Origin: an uncultured Bacilli bacterium | GTDB lineage: Bacteria > Bacillota_I > Bacilli_A > RF39 > UBA660 | DNA length: 64,000 bases | Assembly (NCBI GenBank): GCA_934120265.1 | Contig: CAKOTU010000001.1 | Location: 70,219-134,218 of the forward strand | Reading direction: 5' to 3' | Part shown: one piece after another, positions 44,068 to 53,023 of the stretch | Numbering within the stretch: the stretch's first letter is position 1 | How the letters are laid out: the number at the start of each line of letters is the position of its first letter | Program-made: the position numbers and the translations under genes | The notes under the pieces: model-generated | What the model saw: the letters and a program-made list of their open reading frames with translations, nothing else | Database searches by the model: none | What the model was told of the DNA's origin: nothing

Positions 44068-44931
44068 ATGAGAAAAGAAAATAAAGTAATGTTAACTAGT
44101 ATGATAGTTAACTCTTTTCTTTCTATTATTAAAATAATAGTTGGAATAGTAGGTAAGTCATCTGCGCTTATTGCAGATGGTATTCATTCTTTTAGTGATT
44201 TATTCACCGATGTTTTTGCAATATTTGGGAATTTACTTAGCAGGAAACCAGCAGATGAAAAGCATCCTTTCGGTCACGGAAAATTAGAATATTTAACCAG
44301 CATTGGAATTGGATTAGTTATTTTATTTGTAGGATTTTCAATAATATATAATTCATATAATACTAAAATAATAATTCCTAGTATTTTAGTAGTTTTAGTA
44401 AGTTTATTTACTATTATTTCTAAATATTTACTAGCACACTATATAATAAAAAAAGGAAAAGAATATAAAAATAATATTTTGATATCGAGTGGTAAAGAAT
44501 CGTCTATGGATGTTTTAAGTTCGGTTGTAGTTCTAGTCGCGACTATTTTAATGCGTTTTTCAAGTAAAATTGAAATCTTAAAATATGCAGACAAAATTGC
44601 AACCATCGTAGTAGGGCTATTTATTATAAAAGTTGGTTTTGATGTACTAAAAGAAAATATTAGTACTATTTTGGGAGAACAAGAAATAGATCCTGTATAT
44701 TTAGAAAATATAAGAAAAATAATAACAAAAGAAAAAGAGGTAATATGTGTTGATGAACTTACATTAATAAAATATGGTTATTATTTTAAAATCGTTTGTG
44801 AAGTAGGAATGAATGGTAATTTAAGCTTGAAAAAAAGTCATGATGTTTTAGAAAAAATAGAAAAGGAATTAAAAAAATATGATGAAAGAAACAGATATAT
44901 AACTATTCATGTTAATCCATATGGTGATTAA
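44068..44931 (+). CDS. Cation diffusion facilitator family transporter
   Basis: A 287-residue transporter with six hydrophobic segments and a cytoplasmic tail. ADGIHSFSDLFTD carries the HxxxD metal site in helix 2 and HPFGHGKLEY is the family loop; the second DxxxD-like site is SSMDVLSSV. CDF proteins export zinc, iron or manganese; the metal is not clear. It starts three bases after polA with no strong ribosome binding site, so it probably depends on polA translation. A strong terminator follows at 44989. Confidence 0.9.
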   Translation: MRKENKVMLTSMIVNSFLSIIKIIVGIVGKSSALIADGIHSFSDLFTDVFAIFGNLLSRKPADEKHPFGHGKLEYLTSIGIGLVILFVGFSIIYNSYNTKIIIPSILVVLVSLFTIISKYLLAHYIIKKGKEYKNNILISSGKESSMDVLSSVVVLVATILMRFSSKIEILKYADKIATIVVGLFIIKVGFDVLKENISTILGEQEIDPVYLENIRKIITKEKEVICVDELTLIKYGYYFKIVCEVGMNGNLSLKKSHDVLEKIEKELKKYDERNRYITIHVNPYGD

Positions 44932-44988
44932 ATAAAACTTATACTATCTTTAGTAAATACAAATAATAAAAGTTTATGAATTATAACT

Positions 44989-45022
44989 GTGACACTTATT
45001 ACGTAAATAAGTGTCACTTTTT
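44989..45022 (+). terminator. Terminator after the CDF gene
   Basis: GTGACACTTATT-acgta-AATAAGTGTCAC followed by TTTTT. Confidence 0.9.
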
Positions 45023-45086
45023 ATTGCTATAAAAAGTTTTAAAAAATAGGTATACGTGATATAATAAAATAAGATTGGAGGCAGTT

Positions 45087-47393
45087 ATGAATTACACAGA
45101 TATAGATACAGGATTAACAAAAAAACAAGTTGAAATTCGTAAAAAACAAAAATTAGTTAATTATAATTCAGAAGTGCCTACAAAAGGTATAAAAGAAATT
45201 ATAAGAGATAATATATTTACTCTTTTTAATTTACTAAATTTAGTTTTAGGATTATTGATTTTTTTAGTAGGATCATATAAGAATTTACTTTTTTTAGGGG
45301 TTGTTATATGTAATACGTTAATAAGTATTTTTCAAGAGATAAGAGCAAAAATAGAAATAGATAAATTATCTATTATTGCGGAAACAAAAGTTACTGTAAA
45401 AAGAGATGAAAAAGAAAATATTATAGGTATTAATGAGATTGTTATTGATGATATTATAAACTTTAAAGTTGGTAATCAAGTAGTTGTTGATAGTGTTGTA
45501 AGAAGTGGTAGGGTTGAAGTTGATGAATCTTTTATTACTGGGGAATCTAAGCCACGTGTAAAAAAAACTGGTGATACTATTCTTTCTGGAAGTTTCATTG
45601 TAAGTGGAAAATGTTTAGCCCAAGTTATACATATTGGAGAAGATAACTATACATCTAAAATAACTAATGGAGCTAAATATATAAAAAAGATAGACTCTTT
45701 ACTTTTGAATTCGCTAAATAAAATAATAAAGTTAGTTTCTATAGTTATAATTCCTTTAGGACTTCTACTTTTTATCAACCAATTTTTTATCATTCATCAA
45801 TCATTTTCTAATGCTATAGTAAATGTTGTAGCAGCGTTAGTTGCAATGATTCCTGAAGGTCTTGTATTACTTACTAGTACAGCTTTAGCTGTTAGTTCGA
45901 TTAAACTTGCGCATAATAAAGTTTTAATTAAGCAATTATATTCAATTGAGTCTTTAGCGCGCGTTGATACAATATGTTTTGATAAAACAGGTACTCTTAC
46001 GGAAGGTGTAATGGAAGTAAGTAAATATATTCCTCTTACTAATAAAAAATATGATGTTAAAGAAATAATGAGTGAAATATGTAATGTTTTTGATAATGAA
46101 AATGAAACTATGGCTGCTTTAACCCGTTATTTTGGCGTTCATAATAATTATAAGGTGGAAAAAAGTATACCATTTTCATCAGATCGTAAATATTCTAAGG
46201 TTAGCTTTGAAACTTTAGGAACATATATTTTAGGTGCTCCGGAAATAATATTAAAAGAAAAGTATAACGATTATGATATTGATAAATATGTTAAAGATGG
46301 AAGAATAGTACTTTTAGCAGAAGAAAAATATAAAGATATTTATCCTATTGCAATTATTTTGATTCAAGATAAAATTAGAAAAAATGTTTTGAAAACAATT
46401 GAGTATTTTAAAAAAGAAAATGTGGATGTTAAGATAGTATCTGGTGATAATCCTAAAACCATTTTAAATATTGCAAATAGATTAAATCTTGGTATTAAAA
46501 AGTATAAAGATGTATCAAAATTAAGTGATGAAAAGTTAGAAGAGATAGTAGAAGATTATTCAATATTTGGACGTGTTAGTCCTTACCAAAAGAAAACTAT
46601 CATTAATGCTTTAAAGAAAAAAGGGCATAAAGTAGCAATGATTGGTGATGGAGTTAATGATGTTCTAGCATTAAAAGAAGCAGATTCAAGTATAGCTTTA
46701 AATAATGGCAGTGAAGCAGCACGTAATGTTGGGGAACTTGTTTTACTAGACTCTAATTTTGATGCAATGCCTTTAATCGTAAAAGAAGGGAGAAGAACAA
46801 TTAACAACATTGAAAGATCAGCAAGTCTTTTCATAGTAAAAACAGTATATGCATCATTACTTGCTTTAATATTTGTTTTTCTCCCCCTAAAGTATCCTTT
46901 TATTCCAATTCAATTAACACTCACTAGTTCATTTACAATCGGCATACCATCATTTATTTTAGCACTTGAACCTAATAAGGATGTTATTAGAGGAAACTTT
47001 TTATATAATATCTTTAAGGCAGCAATTCCAACCGCCCTTACAATTGTTATTAATATTTTAATTACGGTTATATTTGGGTCTATTTTTAACGTAGATTCAA
47101 AAGAAGTATCTACTATAGCTGTTACTTTAGTAGGATTTACAGGATTTGTTCATTTGTATAGGATTTGTAAACCACTAAACAAATTAAGAACAACTTTAAT
47201 TGTTACGCTAGTTCTTTTCTTTGCTTTTGGTGTAGTTGGTCTTAATAATTTATTCTCTTTAACTATATTTAATTTAAGAATGTTACTTGTAATGATAGTT
47301 TTATTCTTAAATACTATATTGCTTCTTAAAGTAAATACTATATTCTTTGAAAAGAAAATCTATAAGAGACTTAATAAAATATTACAAAAATAG
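45087..47393 (+). CDS. P-type cation-transporting ATPase (CtpE-like)
   Basis: A 768-residue P-type ATPase. Actuator motif ESFITGESKP, phosphorylation motif CFDKTGTLTEG and hinge MIGDGVNDVLALKEAD are intact, with about ten membrane helices. The MIPEGLVLLTSTALAVSS segment in membrane helix 4 resembles CtpE-type calcium pumps more than heavy-metal pumps (no CPC motif); substrate is inference. ATG 45087 follows TTGGAGG. It is followed after seven bases by a YgjP-like gene. Confidence 0.88.
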   Translation: MNYTDIDTGLTKKQVEIRKKQKLVNYNSEVPTKGIKEIIRDNIFTLFNLLNLVLGLLIFLVGSYKNLLFLGVVICNTLISIFQEIRAKIEIDKLSIIAETKVTVKRDEKENIIGINEIVIDDIINFKVGNQVVVDSVVRSGRVEVDESFITGESKPRVKKTGDTILSGSFIVSGKCLAQVIHIGEDNYTSKITNGAKYIKKIDSLLLNSLNKIIKLVSIVIIPLGLLLFINQFFIIHQSFSNAIVNVVAALVAMIPEGLVLLTSTALAVSSIKLAHNKVLIKQLYSIESLARVDTICFDKTGTLTEGVMEVSKYIPLTNKKYDVKEIMSEICNVFDNENETMAALTRYFGVHNNYKVEKSIPFSSDRKYSKVSFETLGTYILGAPEIILKEKYNDYDIDKYVKDGRIVLLAEEKYKDIYPIAIILIQDKIRKNVLKTIEYFKKENVDVKIVSGDNPKTILNIANRLNLGIKKYKDVSKLSDEKLEEIVEDYSIFGRVSPYQKKTIINALKKKGHKVAMIGDGVNDVLALKEADSSIALNNGSEAARNVGELVLLDSNFDAMPLIVKEGRRTINNIERSASLFIVKTVYASLLALIFVFLPLKYPFIPIQLTLTSSFTIGIPSFILALEPNKDVIRGNFLYNIFKAAIPTALTIVINILITVIFGSIFNVDSKEVSTIAVTLVGFTGFVHLYRICKPLNKLRTTLIVTLVLFFAFGVVGLNNLFSLTIFNLRMLLVMIVLFLNTILLLKVNTIFFEKKIYKRLNKILQK

Positions 47394-47400
47394 GTGACTT

Positions 47401-48036
47401 ATGAAGTACGAAATAAATAATGAAGTATATGATGTAGTTATTGAAAAAAAGAATAATAAAAATTTGTATATTAGAGTTAAAGAAGATTTGACAATATTAG
47501 TTACAACTAATTATTTAACATCTAAAAAACAAATCCTAGATGTCTTAGAACAAAATCAGTCATATATATTAAAGATGATTGAAAAAAGAAAAAAAGAGAT
47601 CGAAAAAGATAAATATATTTTATATCTTGGAAATAAATATGACTTAGTATTTGGAAACTTGTTCGATGAAGTGGAAATTGCTGGAAATAAAATATATGCT
47701 CATGATCAAAAACAATTTGACAAGTGGTACAAAAAACAAATGCAAAATATTTTTGACGAACATTATCAAATGTTATATAATAAATTTGAAGAACAAATTC
47801 CATTTTACAGAATGCGAATTAGAGAAATGAAAACTCGTTGGGGAGTGTGTAATGTTAAGAGTAAAACAATAACTCTTAATTCTAGACTAATAGAGTATCC
47901 ATTAGAAGCTTTAGATTATGTTATTGTTCATGAACTTTCTCATTTAATTCATTTTAATCATTCAAGTAGTTTTTGGAATTTAGTAGCGAAGTATAAACCA
48001 GATTATAAAAGAATCAGAAAAGAATTGAAGGAGTAA
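47401..48036 (+). CDS. YgjP-like (DUF45) metallopeptidase-domain protein
   Basis: A 211-residue protein with the DUF45 pattern: NLYIRVKEDLTILVTTNY at the N-terminus, RMRIREMKTRWGVCN and ITLNSRLIEYPLEALDYVIVHELSH, with HELSHLIHFNHSSSFW as the zinc site (HExxH plus third His). AATAGGTGACTT precedes the ATG. The biological substrate is unknown. Runs straight into the lipoprotein gene, two bases apart. Confidence 0.88.
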   Translation: MKYEINNEVYDVVIEKKNNKNLYIRVKEDLTILVTTNYLTSKKQILDVLEQNQSYILKMIEKRKKEIEKDKYILYLGNKYDLVFGNLFDEVEIAGNKIYAHDQKQFDKWYKKQMQNIFDEHYQMLYNKFEEQIPFYRMRIREMKTRWGVCNVKSKTITLNSRLIEYPLEALDYVIVHELSHLIHFNHSSSFWNLVAKYKPDYKRIRKELKE

Positions 48037-48038
48037 TT

Positions 48039-48515
48039 ATGAAAAAGATAGTATTAGTGTTGGTAACAGTTTTATTGCTTACAGGGTGTAGCGCTGTGGA
48101 AGATAGTATGACTATTGATTACGATAGATATATGAATAATTTATTATCATCAAATGAAAATAGTGAATATGTTCCATGTGATATTGAAATAACTTATGAT
48201 AAAATAAGTGATACACAATATAGTTACCAAATTGTTTTAGACAATCCAAAAGAAGATATGAGAAATATCAATATTGTTGTTAGTCATAATATGGAAACAC
48301 ATGATGGATATCCAAGCATAGGTGTTTTTGATGAAGAACCAATTAACCTAATGGTAGAAAGAACTGAAGATGACACCAATAAAGGAATTGTTCTTGTTGG
48401 TTATATTGATAATACTGGAACTAAAGAGGATTTTCATCCTGAAATTAAACTGTTAATAAATTATGTTAATAGCGCTATTGAAGAAAAAACAATTTATTAT
48501 AAGAAGACGATATAA
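48039..48515 (+). CDS. Small lipoprotein of unknown function
   Basis: A 158-residue protein with a lipoprotein signal MKKIVLVLVTVLLLTGC (lipobox LLTGC), so it should be anchored on the outer face of the membrane. The mature part is acidic and predicted mostly beta; no family recognised. GAAGGAG precedes the ATG. Third gene after the P-type ATPase and YgjP-like gene. Confidence 0.8.
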   Translation: MKKIVLVLVTVLLLTGCSAVEDSMTIDYDRYMNNLLSSNENSEYVPCDIEITYDKISDTQYSYQIVLDNPKEDMRNINIVVSHNMETHDGYPSIGVFDEEPINLMVERTEDDTNKGIVLVGYIDNTGTKEDFHPEIKLLINYVNSAIEEKTIYYKKTI

Positions 48516-48530
48516 TCCGTCTTTTTTTTT
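48505..48530 (+). terminator. Terminator of the ATPase-lipoprotein operon
   Basis: AAGACG-atataatc-CGTCTT followed by TTTTTT. Confidence 0.8.
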
Positions 48531-48565
48531 ACACCTTTAGTATTAGAATGATAGTGGTGATTTAA

Positions 48566-48736
48566 ATGAAGGTTAAAATATTTGATGAGGGCCATGAAAA
48601 AGATTTAGAGGCGGCAGTAAATGATTTTTTAAAAGACTTAGATGGGGATGTAATAGATATTAAATATCAAGTCAGTGTTAGTGTTTTTTCAGAGGAACAA
48701 GTATTTTGTTTTTCAGCGATGATTATATATGATTAA
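48566..48736 (+). CDS. Cse60-like small sporulation protein
   Basis: A 56-residue ORF just before clpC. MKVKIFDEGHEKDLEAAVND, DLDGDVIDIKYQVSVSV and the ending FCFSAMIIYD match the pattern of Cse60, a small acidic protein expressed under SigE during sporulation in Bacillus. GTGGTGATTTA precedes the ATG. Its stop is 50 bases before the clpC start. Confidence 0.75.
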   Translation: MKVKIFDEGHEKDLEAAVNDFLKDLDGDVIDIKYQVSVSVFSEEQVFCFSAMIIYD

Positions 48737-48786
48737 AAATGATAAATAAGTTACACAATAACATAGAATATAAAGGAGATGATAAT

Positions 48787-51111
48787 GTGTTTGGAGAATT
48801 TACAGAAGAAGCACGTAAAATACTAGTTAGCGCTAAGGAAGAAATGTATGAATTAAAACATCCTTATGTTGGTAGTGAACACTTACTTTTAGCTATTTTA
48901 AAAGATAACAATGCTGTTTCAAAAAAACTAAAAGAATATAATTTGACTTATGATGTGTTAAAAAAAGAAATAACTAACATTATAGGGGTTGGTAGTGAAC
49001 ATCCGGAATGGTTTTTATATACACCATTACTTAAAAGAATAATTGAAAATGCTATAGTTGATAGTAAAGAAAATAACAATGGTGATGTAACTGTAGAACA
49101 TCTTTTTGCAAGTCTTCTTGAAGAAGGGGAAGGTGTTGGTATCAGAATAATGCTTGGAATGGATATTGATCTTGATAAATTATATAAAGATTTCTCAAAC
49201 AAGTTAATAATCTCTTCCAAAACTAAAAAAACTAAAAAACTATTAATTGATGAACTAGGATATGATTTAACAAAGAAAGCTTTAAATAATGAGTTAGATC
49301 CTGTTATAGGAAGAGATGAAGAAATCAGTAGACTTTTAGAAATATTATGTCGTAGGACAAAGAATAATCCTATCTTAATAGGAGAGGCAGGAGTAGGTAA
49401 AACAGCGATTGTAGAAGAGCTTAGTAGAATGGTAGCCTTTGGAGAAGTCCCTAAGAAATTAAAAAACAAACGTATTATAAGTTTAGATATGGCTACTATG
49501 GTAGCGGGTACTAAATATCGTGGTGAATTTGAAGAGAGAATGCGTAAAGTGTTAAAAGAAATAGAAGATAATGATGATATTATTATTTTTATTGACGAGA
49601 TACACACATTAGTAGGAGCAGGAGGAGCTGAAGGAGCAATAGATGCTTCCAATATTTTTAAGCCGGCTTTAGCTAGGGGTAAAATAAAATGTATAGGAGC
49701 TACAACAACAGAAGAGTATAAAAAGTATATAGAAGCAGATGGAGCGTTAGATAGAAGATTTCAAAAAATATTAATACAAACGCCTGATAAAGCGACTGTA
49801 AAAGAGATATTGAGTAAACTAAAACCAATTTATGAAAAGTATCACAACGTAATTATAAGTGAAGAAATAATAGATTTGATTGTTGACTTATCTGAAAGAT
49901 ATATATATGATCGTAATCAACCAGATAAATCTATTGATATATTAGATGAGGTATGTAGCTTTGCAAGCCTAAAAGAAAGTGATGAATTAAAAAAATATAA
50001 AAGCTATAACAAAGATTTACAACTTGTGATTAATAGTAAAAACAAAGCTATCATTAATAATAGCTTCGATAGTGCAGCAAAGTTTAGAAAAAAAGAAAAA
50101 GAATTAATGGATAAAATAAACAAGTTAGAGTTAGATGTTATTAAAGATGCTAATAAAAAGGTTATATATAAAGAAGATGTTGCGCTTGTTATAAATAAAA
50201 GAACTAGGATACCAGTGTATGAATTGTTAAAAGAAAAAGAACAAATAATTTTAAATATTGAAGAAAATCTAAAAAGTAACATCATAGGCCAAGACGAAGC
50301 CATCAGTAAATTGATAGATTTAGCTAAAAGAATTAAGTTGGGATTTGTAGATGAAAACAAATGTAATTCTATTATCTTTTGTGGATCGAGTGGCATAGGT
50401 AAAACTTGTTTAGCTAAAACATTTGGTAATGAACTAGTGGGAAAGGAAAATGTTATTAAATTAGATATGAGTGAGTATTCTGAACCTCATTCTGTCAGTA
50501 AAATAGTAGGAGCTCCTCCAGGATATGTTGGATATTCAGACTCTAAAAATATATTAGAAGAAGTTAGGAATAAACCATTTTCAGTTATTATTCTAGATGA
50601 AATAGAAAAAGCCCATCCAGCTATTATAAATTTATTATTTCAAATATTAGATGAAGGAAAGATAAAAGATTCTAAAGGGACAGAAGTTCGCTTTGATAAT
50701 ACAACAATTATCATGACATCTAATATAGGTTTTAATGAAAGCAATATTGGATTTTCTAATGATAAAAATAGTATAATAGAACAAAAACTAAAAGAGAACT
50801 TTTCTTTACCGTTTATCAATCGTATCGATACTACTATTTTCTTTAAATCACTAAACAAAGAAGATATTACAAAAATAGTTGATATGAATTTAAAAAAATT
50901 AAAAAACAAATACAAAAATAAAGGAATAAAAGTTACTGTCTCTAAAAATGTAATAAATGAAATAATTGAAAAAAGTAAATATAAGGAATTTGGAGCTAGA
51001 AAAATAAGCAAGATAATAAAAGAGTTGGTTGAAAATCAAATAATTGAAAAATGTATGAATGGCATTACTAACGTTAATATTGTGTCAACAAACAATAAAG
51101 TTAGTGTTTAA
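48787..51111 (+). CDS. clpC: AAA+ unfoldase ClpC
   Basis: A 774-residue Clp ATPase. Start GTG 48787 gives MFGEFTEEARKILVSAKEE, the normal ClpC N-domain start, after AAAGGAGATGATAAT; a longer in-frame ATG at 48739 is rejected. Two AAA domains: Walker A GEAGVGKTA with IIIFIDEIHTLVGAGGAEG, and GSSGIGKTCLAKTFG with VIILDEIEKAHP, plus GAPPGYVGY and a short UVR-type middle region (SAAKFRKKEKEL). It feeds substrates to ClpP. No ctsR, mcsA or mcsB lies beside it, unlike the Bacillus operon. Confidence 0.92.
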   Translation: MFGEFTEEARKILVSAKEEMYELKHPYVGSEHLLLAILKDNNAVSKKLKEYNLTYDVLKKEITNIIGVGSEHPEWFLYTPLLKRIIENAIVDSKENNNGDVTVEHLFASLLEEGEGVGIRIMLGMDIDLDKLYKDFSNKLIISSKTKKTKKLLIDELGYDLTKKALNNELDPVIGRDEEISRLLEILCRRTKNNPILIGEAGVGKTAIVEELSRMVAFGEVPKKLKNKRIISLDMATMVAGTKYRGEFEERMRKVLKEIEDNDDIIIFIDEIHTLVGAGGAEGAIDASNIFKPALARGKIKCIGATTTEEYKKYIEADGALDRRFQKILIQTPDKATVKEILSKLKPIYEKYHNVIISEEIIDLIVDLSERYIYDRNQPDKSIDILDEVCSFASLKESDELKKYKSYNKDLQLVINSKNKAIINNSFDSAAKFRKKEKELMDKINKLELDVIKDANKKVIYKEDVALVINKRTRIPVYELLKEKEQIILNIEENLKSNIIGQDEAISKLIDLAKRIKLGFVDENKCNSIIFCGSSGIGKTCLAKTFGNELVGKENVIKLDMSEYSEPHSVSKIVGAPPGYVGYSDSKNILEEVRNKPFSVIILDEIEKAHPAIINLLFQILDEGKIKDSKGTEVRFDNTTIIMTSNIGFNESNIGFSNDKNSIIEQKLKENFSLPFINRIDTTIFFKSLNKEDITKIVDMNLKKLKNKYKNKGIKVTVSKNVINEIIEKSKYKEFGARKISKIIKELVENQIIEKCMNGITNVNIVSTNNKVSV

Positions 51112-51147
51112 ACGAGAGTCTTATGTTATACTATAATTGGTGATAGT

Positions 51148-52200
51148 ATGAATAATAAGTTTGTAGATTTAATAAAAAGTAAGGTTAATTCTGGTGAGTT
51201 AAAGACAAAAGAAGATATAATTAATTATATTAGGAAGATAAGAGAATCAGCGTATTCTAATCCAGAATTAATGAATCTATTAAAAGAAGCTGGTATAAAC
51301 TTAGATGAACAAGATCTAAATAAAGTTACAACTGCGGTACTTGATTATTATGATAAAACTAAAGCGGATACTACTAGCTTAAATTTAGACGGTGTTTCTC
51401 AGATGACAATTAAAGATGAAAAGGGTTTTGATGACAAATATATAAAAGTTGAAAATAAAGATGGATCTTATACCGTTTTAGAGGATAATATGAATGATAA
51501 AGATTTTGTTACTCAGTTTAATGAACGTCAAAATAGGTCAGTTAATCTTCAAAGTAACGATGGAGTAAAAAATAAAGAAGAAATAGTAAAAGATATGAGA
51601 AAAGATAAATTAGAAGCTAATTTAGAGTCAACTAACAGTATAGATACAAGAGAATTAACTCCAGAAGAAAGAAGAGAATTTGCTGCTGTTATGAAAGGAA
51701 GAAAAGCAGACGGAATAAACTTTATAGTTGATACAAAAAGAAATATTTATATAGATAAAGATACGGGAGAAACTTATTATACTTATTTAAATAATGATAA
51801 CAAAATGGAAGTTAGAAAAGCTAATGAAGAAACTTCTGAAACTGTAGCTAATGATGTTAATAGTGTTGATAAAGATGGAGTAGAACAACAATTCACTGTA
51901 GAAAGTTCACAAGATATAGATATGAACAGTTTAGATGATTATGAACTTCAATATATGTTAGATAATAAATTTGACAGCTTAACTCCAGAACAAAAACAAA
52001 CATTGTTGGCATTAATAGAACGTAGAAAAGAAATGAAACCCAATGAAAATTCTAGCAATCTAAATAAAGAAAAAGGTTATCAATACACTTTAAAGCTAAA
52101 CGATCCGAAAAAACAAAACGGTTATTTAAACTTAATATTTTTATCCTTAGTAACCCTATTATTTGGAATTGGTTTTATACTTTTTATAACCTTAAACTAG
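51148..52200 (+). CDS. Unknown acidic protein with a C-terminal membrane anchor
   Basis: A 350-residue protein, polar and rich in Asp, Asn, Lys and Glu for 320 residues, ending in one hydrophobic helix (YLNLIFLSLVTLLFGIGFILF) and two or three residues: a tail-anchored layout with the bulk in the cytoplasm. A stretch LTPEERREFAAVMKGRKADG and LDDYELQYMLDNKFDSLTPEQKQ are predicted helical. No known family. TTGGTGATAGT precedes the ATG. Confidence 0.72.
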   Translation: MNNKFVDLIKSKVNSGELKTKEDIINYIRKIRESAYSNPELMNLLKEAGINLDEQDLNKVTTAVLDYYDKTKADTTSLNLDGVSQMTIKDEKGFDDKYIKVENKDGSYTVLEDNMNDKDFVTQFNERQNRSVNLQSNDGVKNKEEIVKDMRKDKLEANLESTNSIDTRELTPEERREFAAVMKGRKADGINFIVDTKRNIYIDKDTGETYYTYLNNDNKMEVRKANEETSETVANDVNSVDKDGVEQQFTVESSQDIDMNSLDDYELQYMLDNKFDSLTPEQKQTLLALIERRKEMKPNENSSNLNKEKGYQYTLKLNDPKKQNGYLNLIFLSLVTLLFGIGFILFITLN

Positions 52201-52229
52201 TTGACATACTAAAGACATTATGCTATAGT
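52201..52229 (+). promoter_or_regulatory. Promoter for the GreA-like gene
   Basis: TTGACA, a 17-bp spacer ending TGC, and TATAGT (52224-52229), an extended -10. Confidence 0.8.
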
Positions 52230-52255
52230 ATGCCGTACATAGGAAGAAAGATAAA

Positions 52256-52762
52256 ATGTATAAATTTTTACCAGAGCAAATTGCAAATTTGGAAAAACAA
52301 TTAGATGACGAGAATGCAAAATTTAACGATTTTCTTGAACTAAAAAAAGCACATTATTCAGAAAGGGGAACTGATGAAGGAGAAGAAACTAGAGTTTTAT
52401 TTGATAACTGTCTACTAGAAGATTCTGCTATGAATGTTGCTTCACTTAATGATATCAGAGAAAAGTTACTTAATTGTAAAATTGTTGAGAGAAGTAATAG
52501 CGATGAAATAAGAGTAGGAAGTAGTTTTGAAATAACTTTTGATGGCGATGATGAAAAAGTAACATGTACATTAATTGAGACAAGAATTCCAAACGATCCA
52601 ATGCACTTTATTTCAATTAGTAGTCCGTTAGGAAAAGCTGTTATCGGAAAGGTACAAGGAGACAGTTTCGAATATGTTGTAGAAAACTCTGTAATTTCTG
52701 GAAAGATAAATGAAATTATAAAAATAGATGAAAATGCCAAAACAAAAAATATTCGTAAATAA
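52256..52762 (+). CDS. GreA/GreB family elongation-factor-like protein
   Basis: A 168-residue protein with an N-terminal coiled coil (LPEQIANLEKQLDDENAKFNDF, LEDSAMNVASLNDIREKLLN) and a C-terminal FKBP-like domain (VGSSFEITFDGDDEKVTCTLIE, ISISSPLGKAVIGKVQGDSFEY) of the Gre family. True GreA rescues backtracked RNA polymerase using two acidic tip residues; the tip here (ERGTDEGEETR) holds acidic residues but is divergent, so it may be a second Gre paralogue. Confidence 0.78.
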   Translation: MYKFLPEQIANLEKQLDDENAKFNDFLELKKAHYSERGTDEGEETRVLFDNCLLEDSAMNVASLNDIREKLLNCKIVERSNSDEIRVGSSFEITFDGDDEKVTCTLIETRIPNDPMHFISISSPLGKAVIGKVQGDSFEYVVENSVISGKINEIIKIDENAKTKNIRK

Positions 52763-52777
52763 AGCGAATATTTTTTT
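52747..52777 (+). terminator. Terminator of the GreA-like gene
   Basis: AAATATTCG-taaataaag-CGAATATTT followed by TTTT. Confidence 0.8.
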
Positions 52778-52784
52778 GTGAACA

Positions 52785-52814
52785 TTGACAAAAATAAATA
52801 TAAAACTGTATAAT
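52785..52814 (+). promoter_or_regulatory. Promoter of G-tract leader element 2
   Basis: TTGACA, an 18-bp spacer and TATAAT (52809-52814), as in copy 1. Confidence 0.85.
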
Positions 52815-52838
52815 AAGAACAGTAAAGGTAGTGATAGT

Positions 52839-52907
52839 ATGGTTAAAGATGTAAGTATAAACATAACTCAAAACCTAACCTGGGGGGGTTATTTAATCAT
52901 ACTATAG
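52839..52907 (+). CDS. Leader peptide ORF with a seven-G tract (short frame)
   Basis: A 22-codon ORF starting MVKDVSINITQNLTWGG and ending YLIIL at TAG 52905-52907, about 15 bases before the hairpin. With eight G the frame would instead read into the hairpin and stop at 52955-52957, giving the same NHTI/LN/KENTK/LDF sequence as copy 1. Ribosome binding site and start match copy 1. Confidence 0.5.
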   Translation: MVKDVSINITQNLTWGGYLIIL

Positions 52908-52921
52908 TATTAAACGAAAAA

Positions 52922-52976
52922 GAAAACACAAAGTTTCTAGACTTTAAAGTAGTCTAGATTTCTTTGTGTCTTTTGT
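52922..52976 (+). terminator. Terminator-like attenuator hairpin of leader 2
   Basis: Outer stem ACACAAAG (52926-52933) with CTTTGTGT (52962-52969), inner stem TCTAGACT (52936-52943) with AGTCTAGA (52951-52958), loop TTAAAGT, then CTTTT. Stems equal those of copy 1 while the loop differs. Confidence 0.75.
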
Positions 52977-53023
52977 TATGCCTTTATAAAAAAGTAAATC
53001 TAAAGAAAAAAGGAGGAAATGAT

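Larger units (their letters stand above)
52785..52990 (+). repeat. G-tract leader element, copy 2
   Basis: Same order as copy 1 (32987-33195): promoter, GTGATAGT ribosome binding site, short ORF with a G run (seven G, 52882-52888), TTTAATCATACTATA, large hairpin, CCTTTATAA. Only 48 bases separate the hairpin T run from the pilin-like gene C start, with no promoter visible there, so gene C appears to depend on read-through from this leader. Confidence 0.85.

Noticed and set aside
44932..45086. Small RNA or tRNA gene after the CDF transporter
   Set aside because: The only structure is a strong intrinsic terminator; no tRNA fold or second promoter unit is seen.
48948..49652. Long minus-strand reading frame inside clpC
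   Set aside because: It is the antisense shadow of a well-supported gene, has a low-complexity Ser/Ile/Leu composition and no ribosome binding site.
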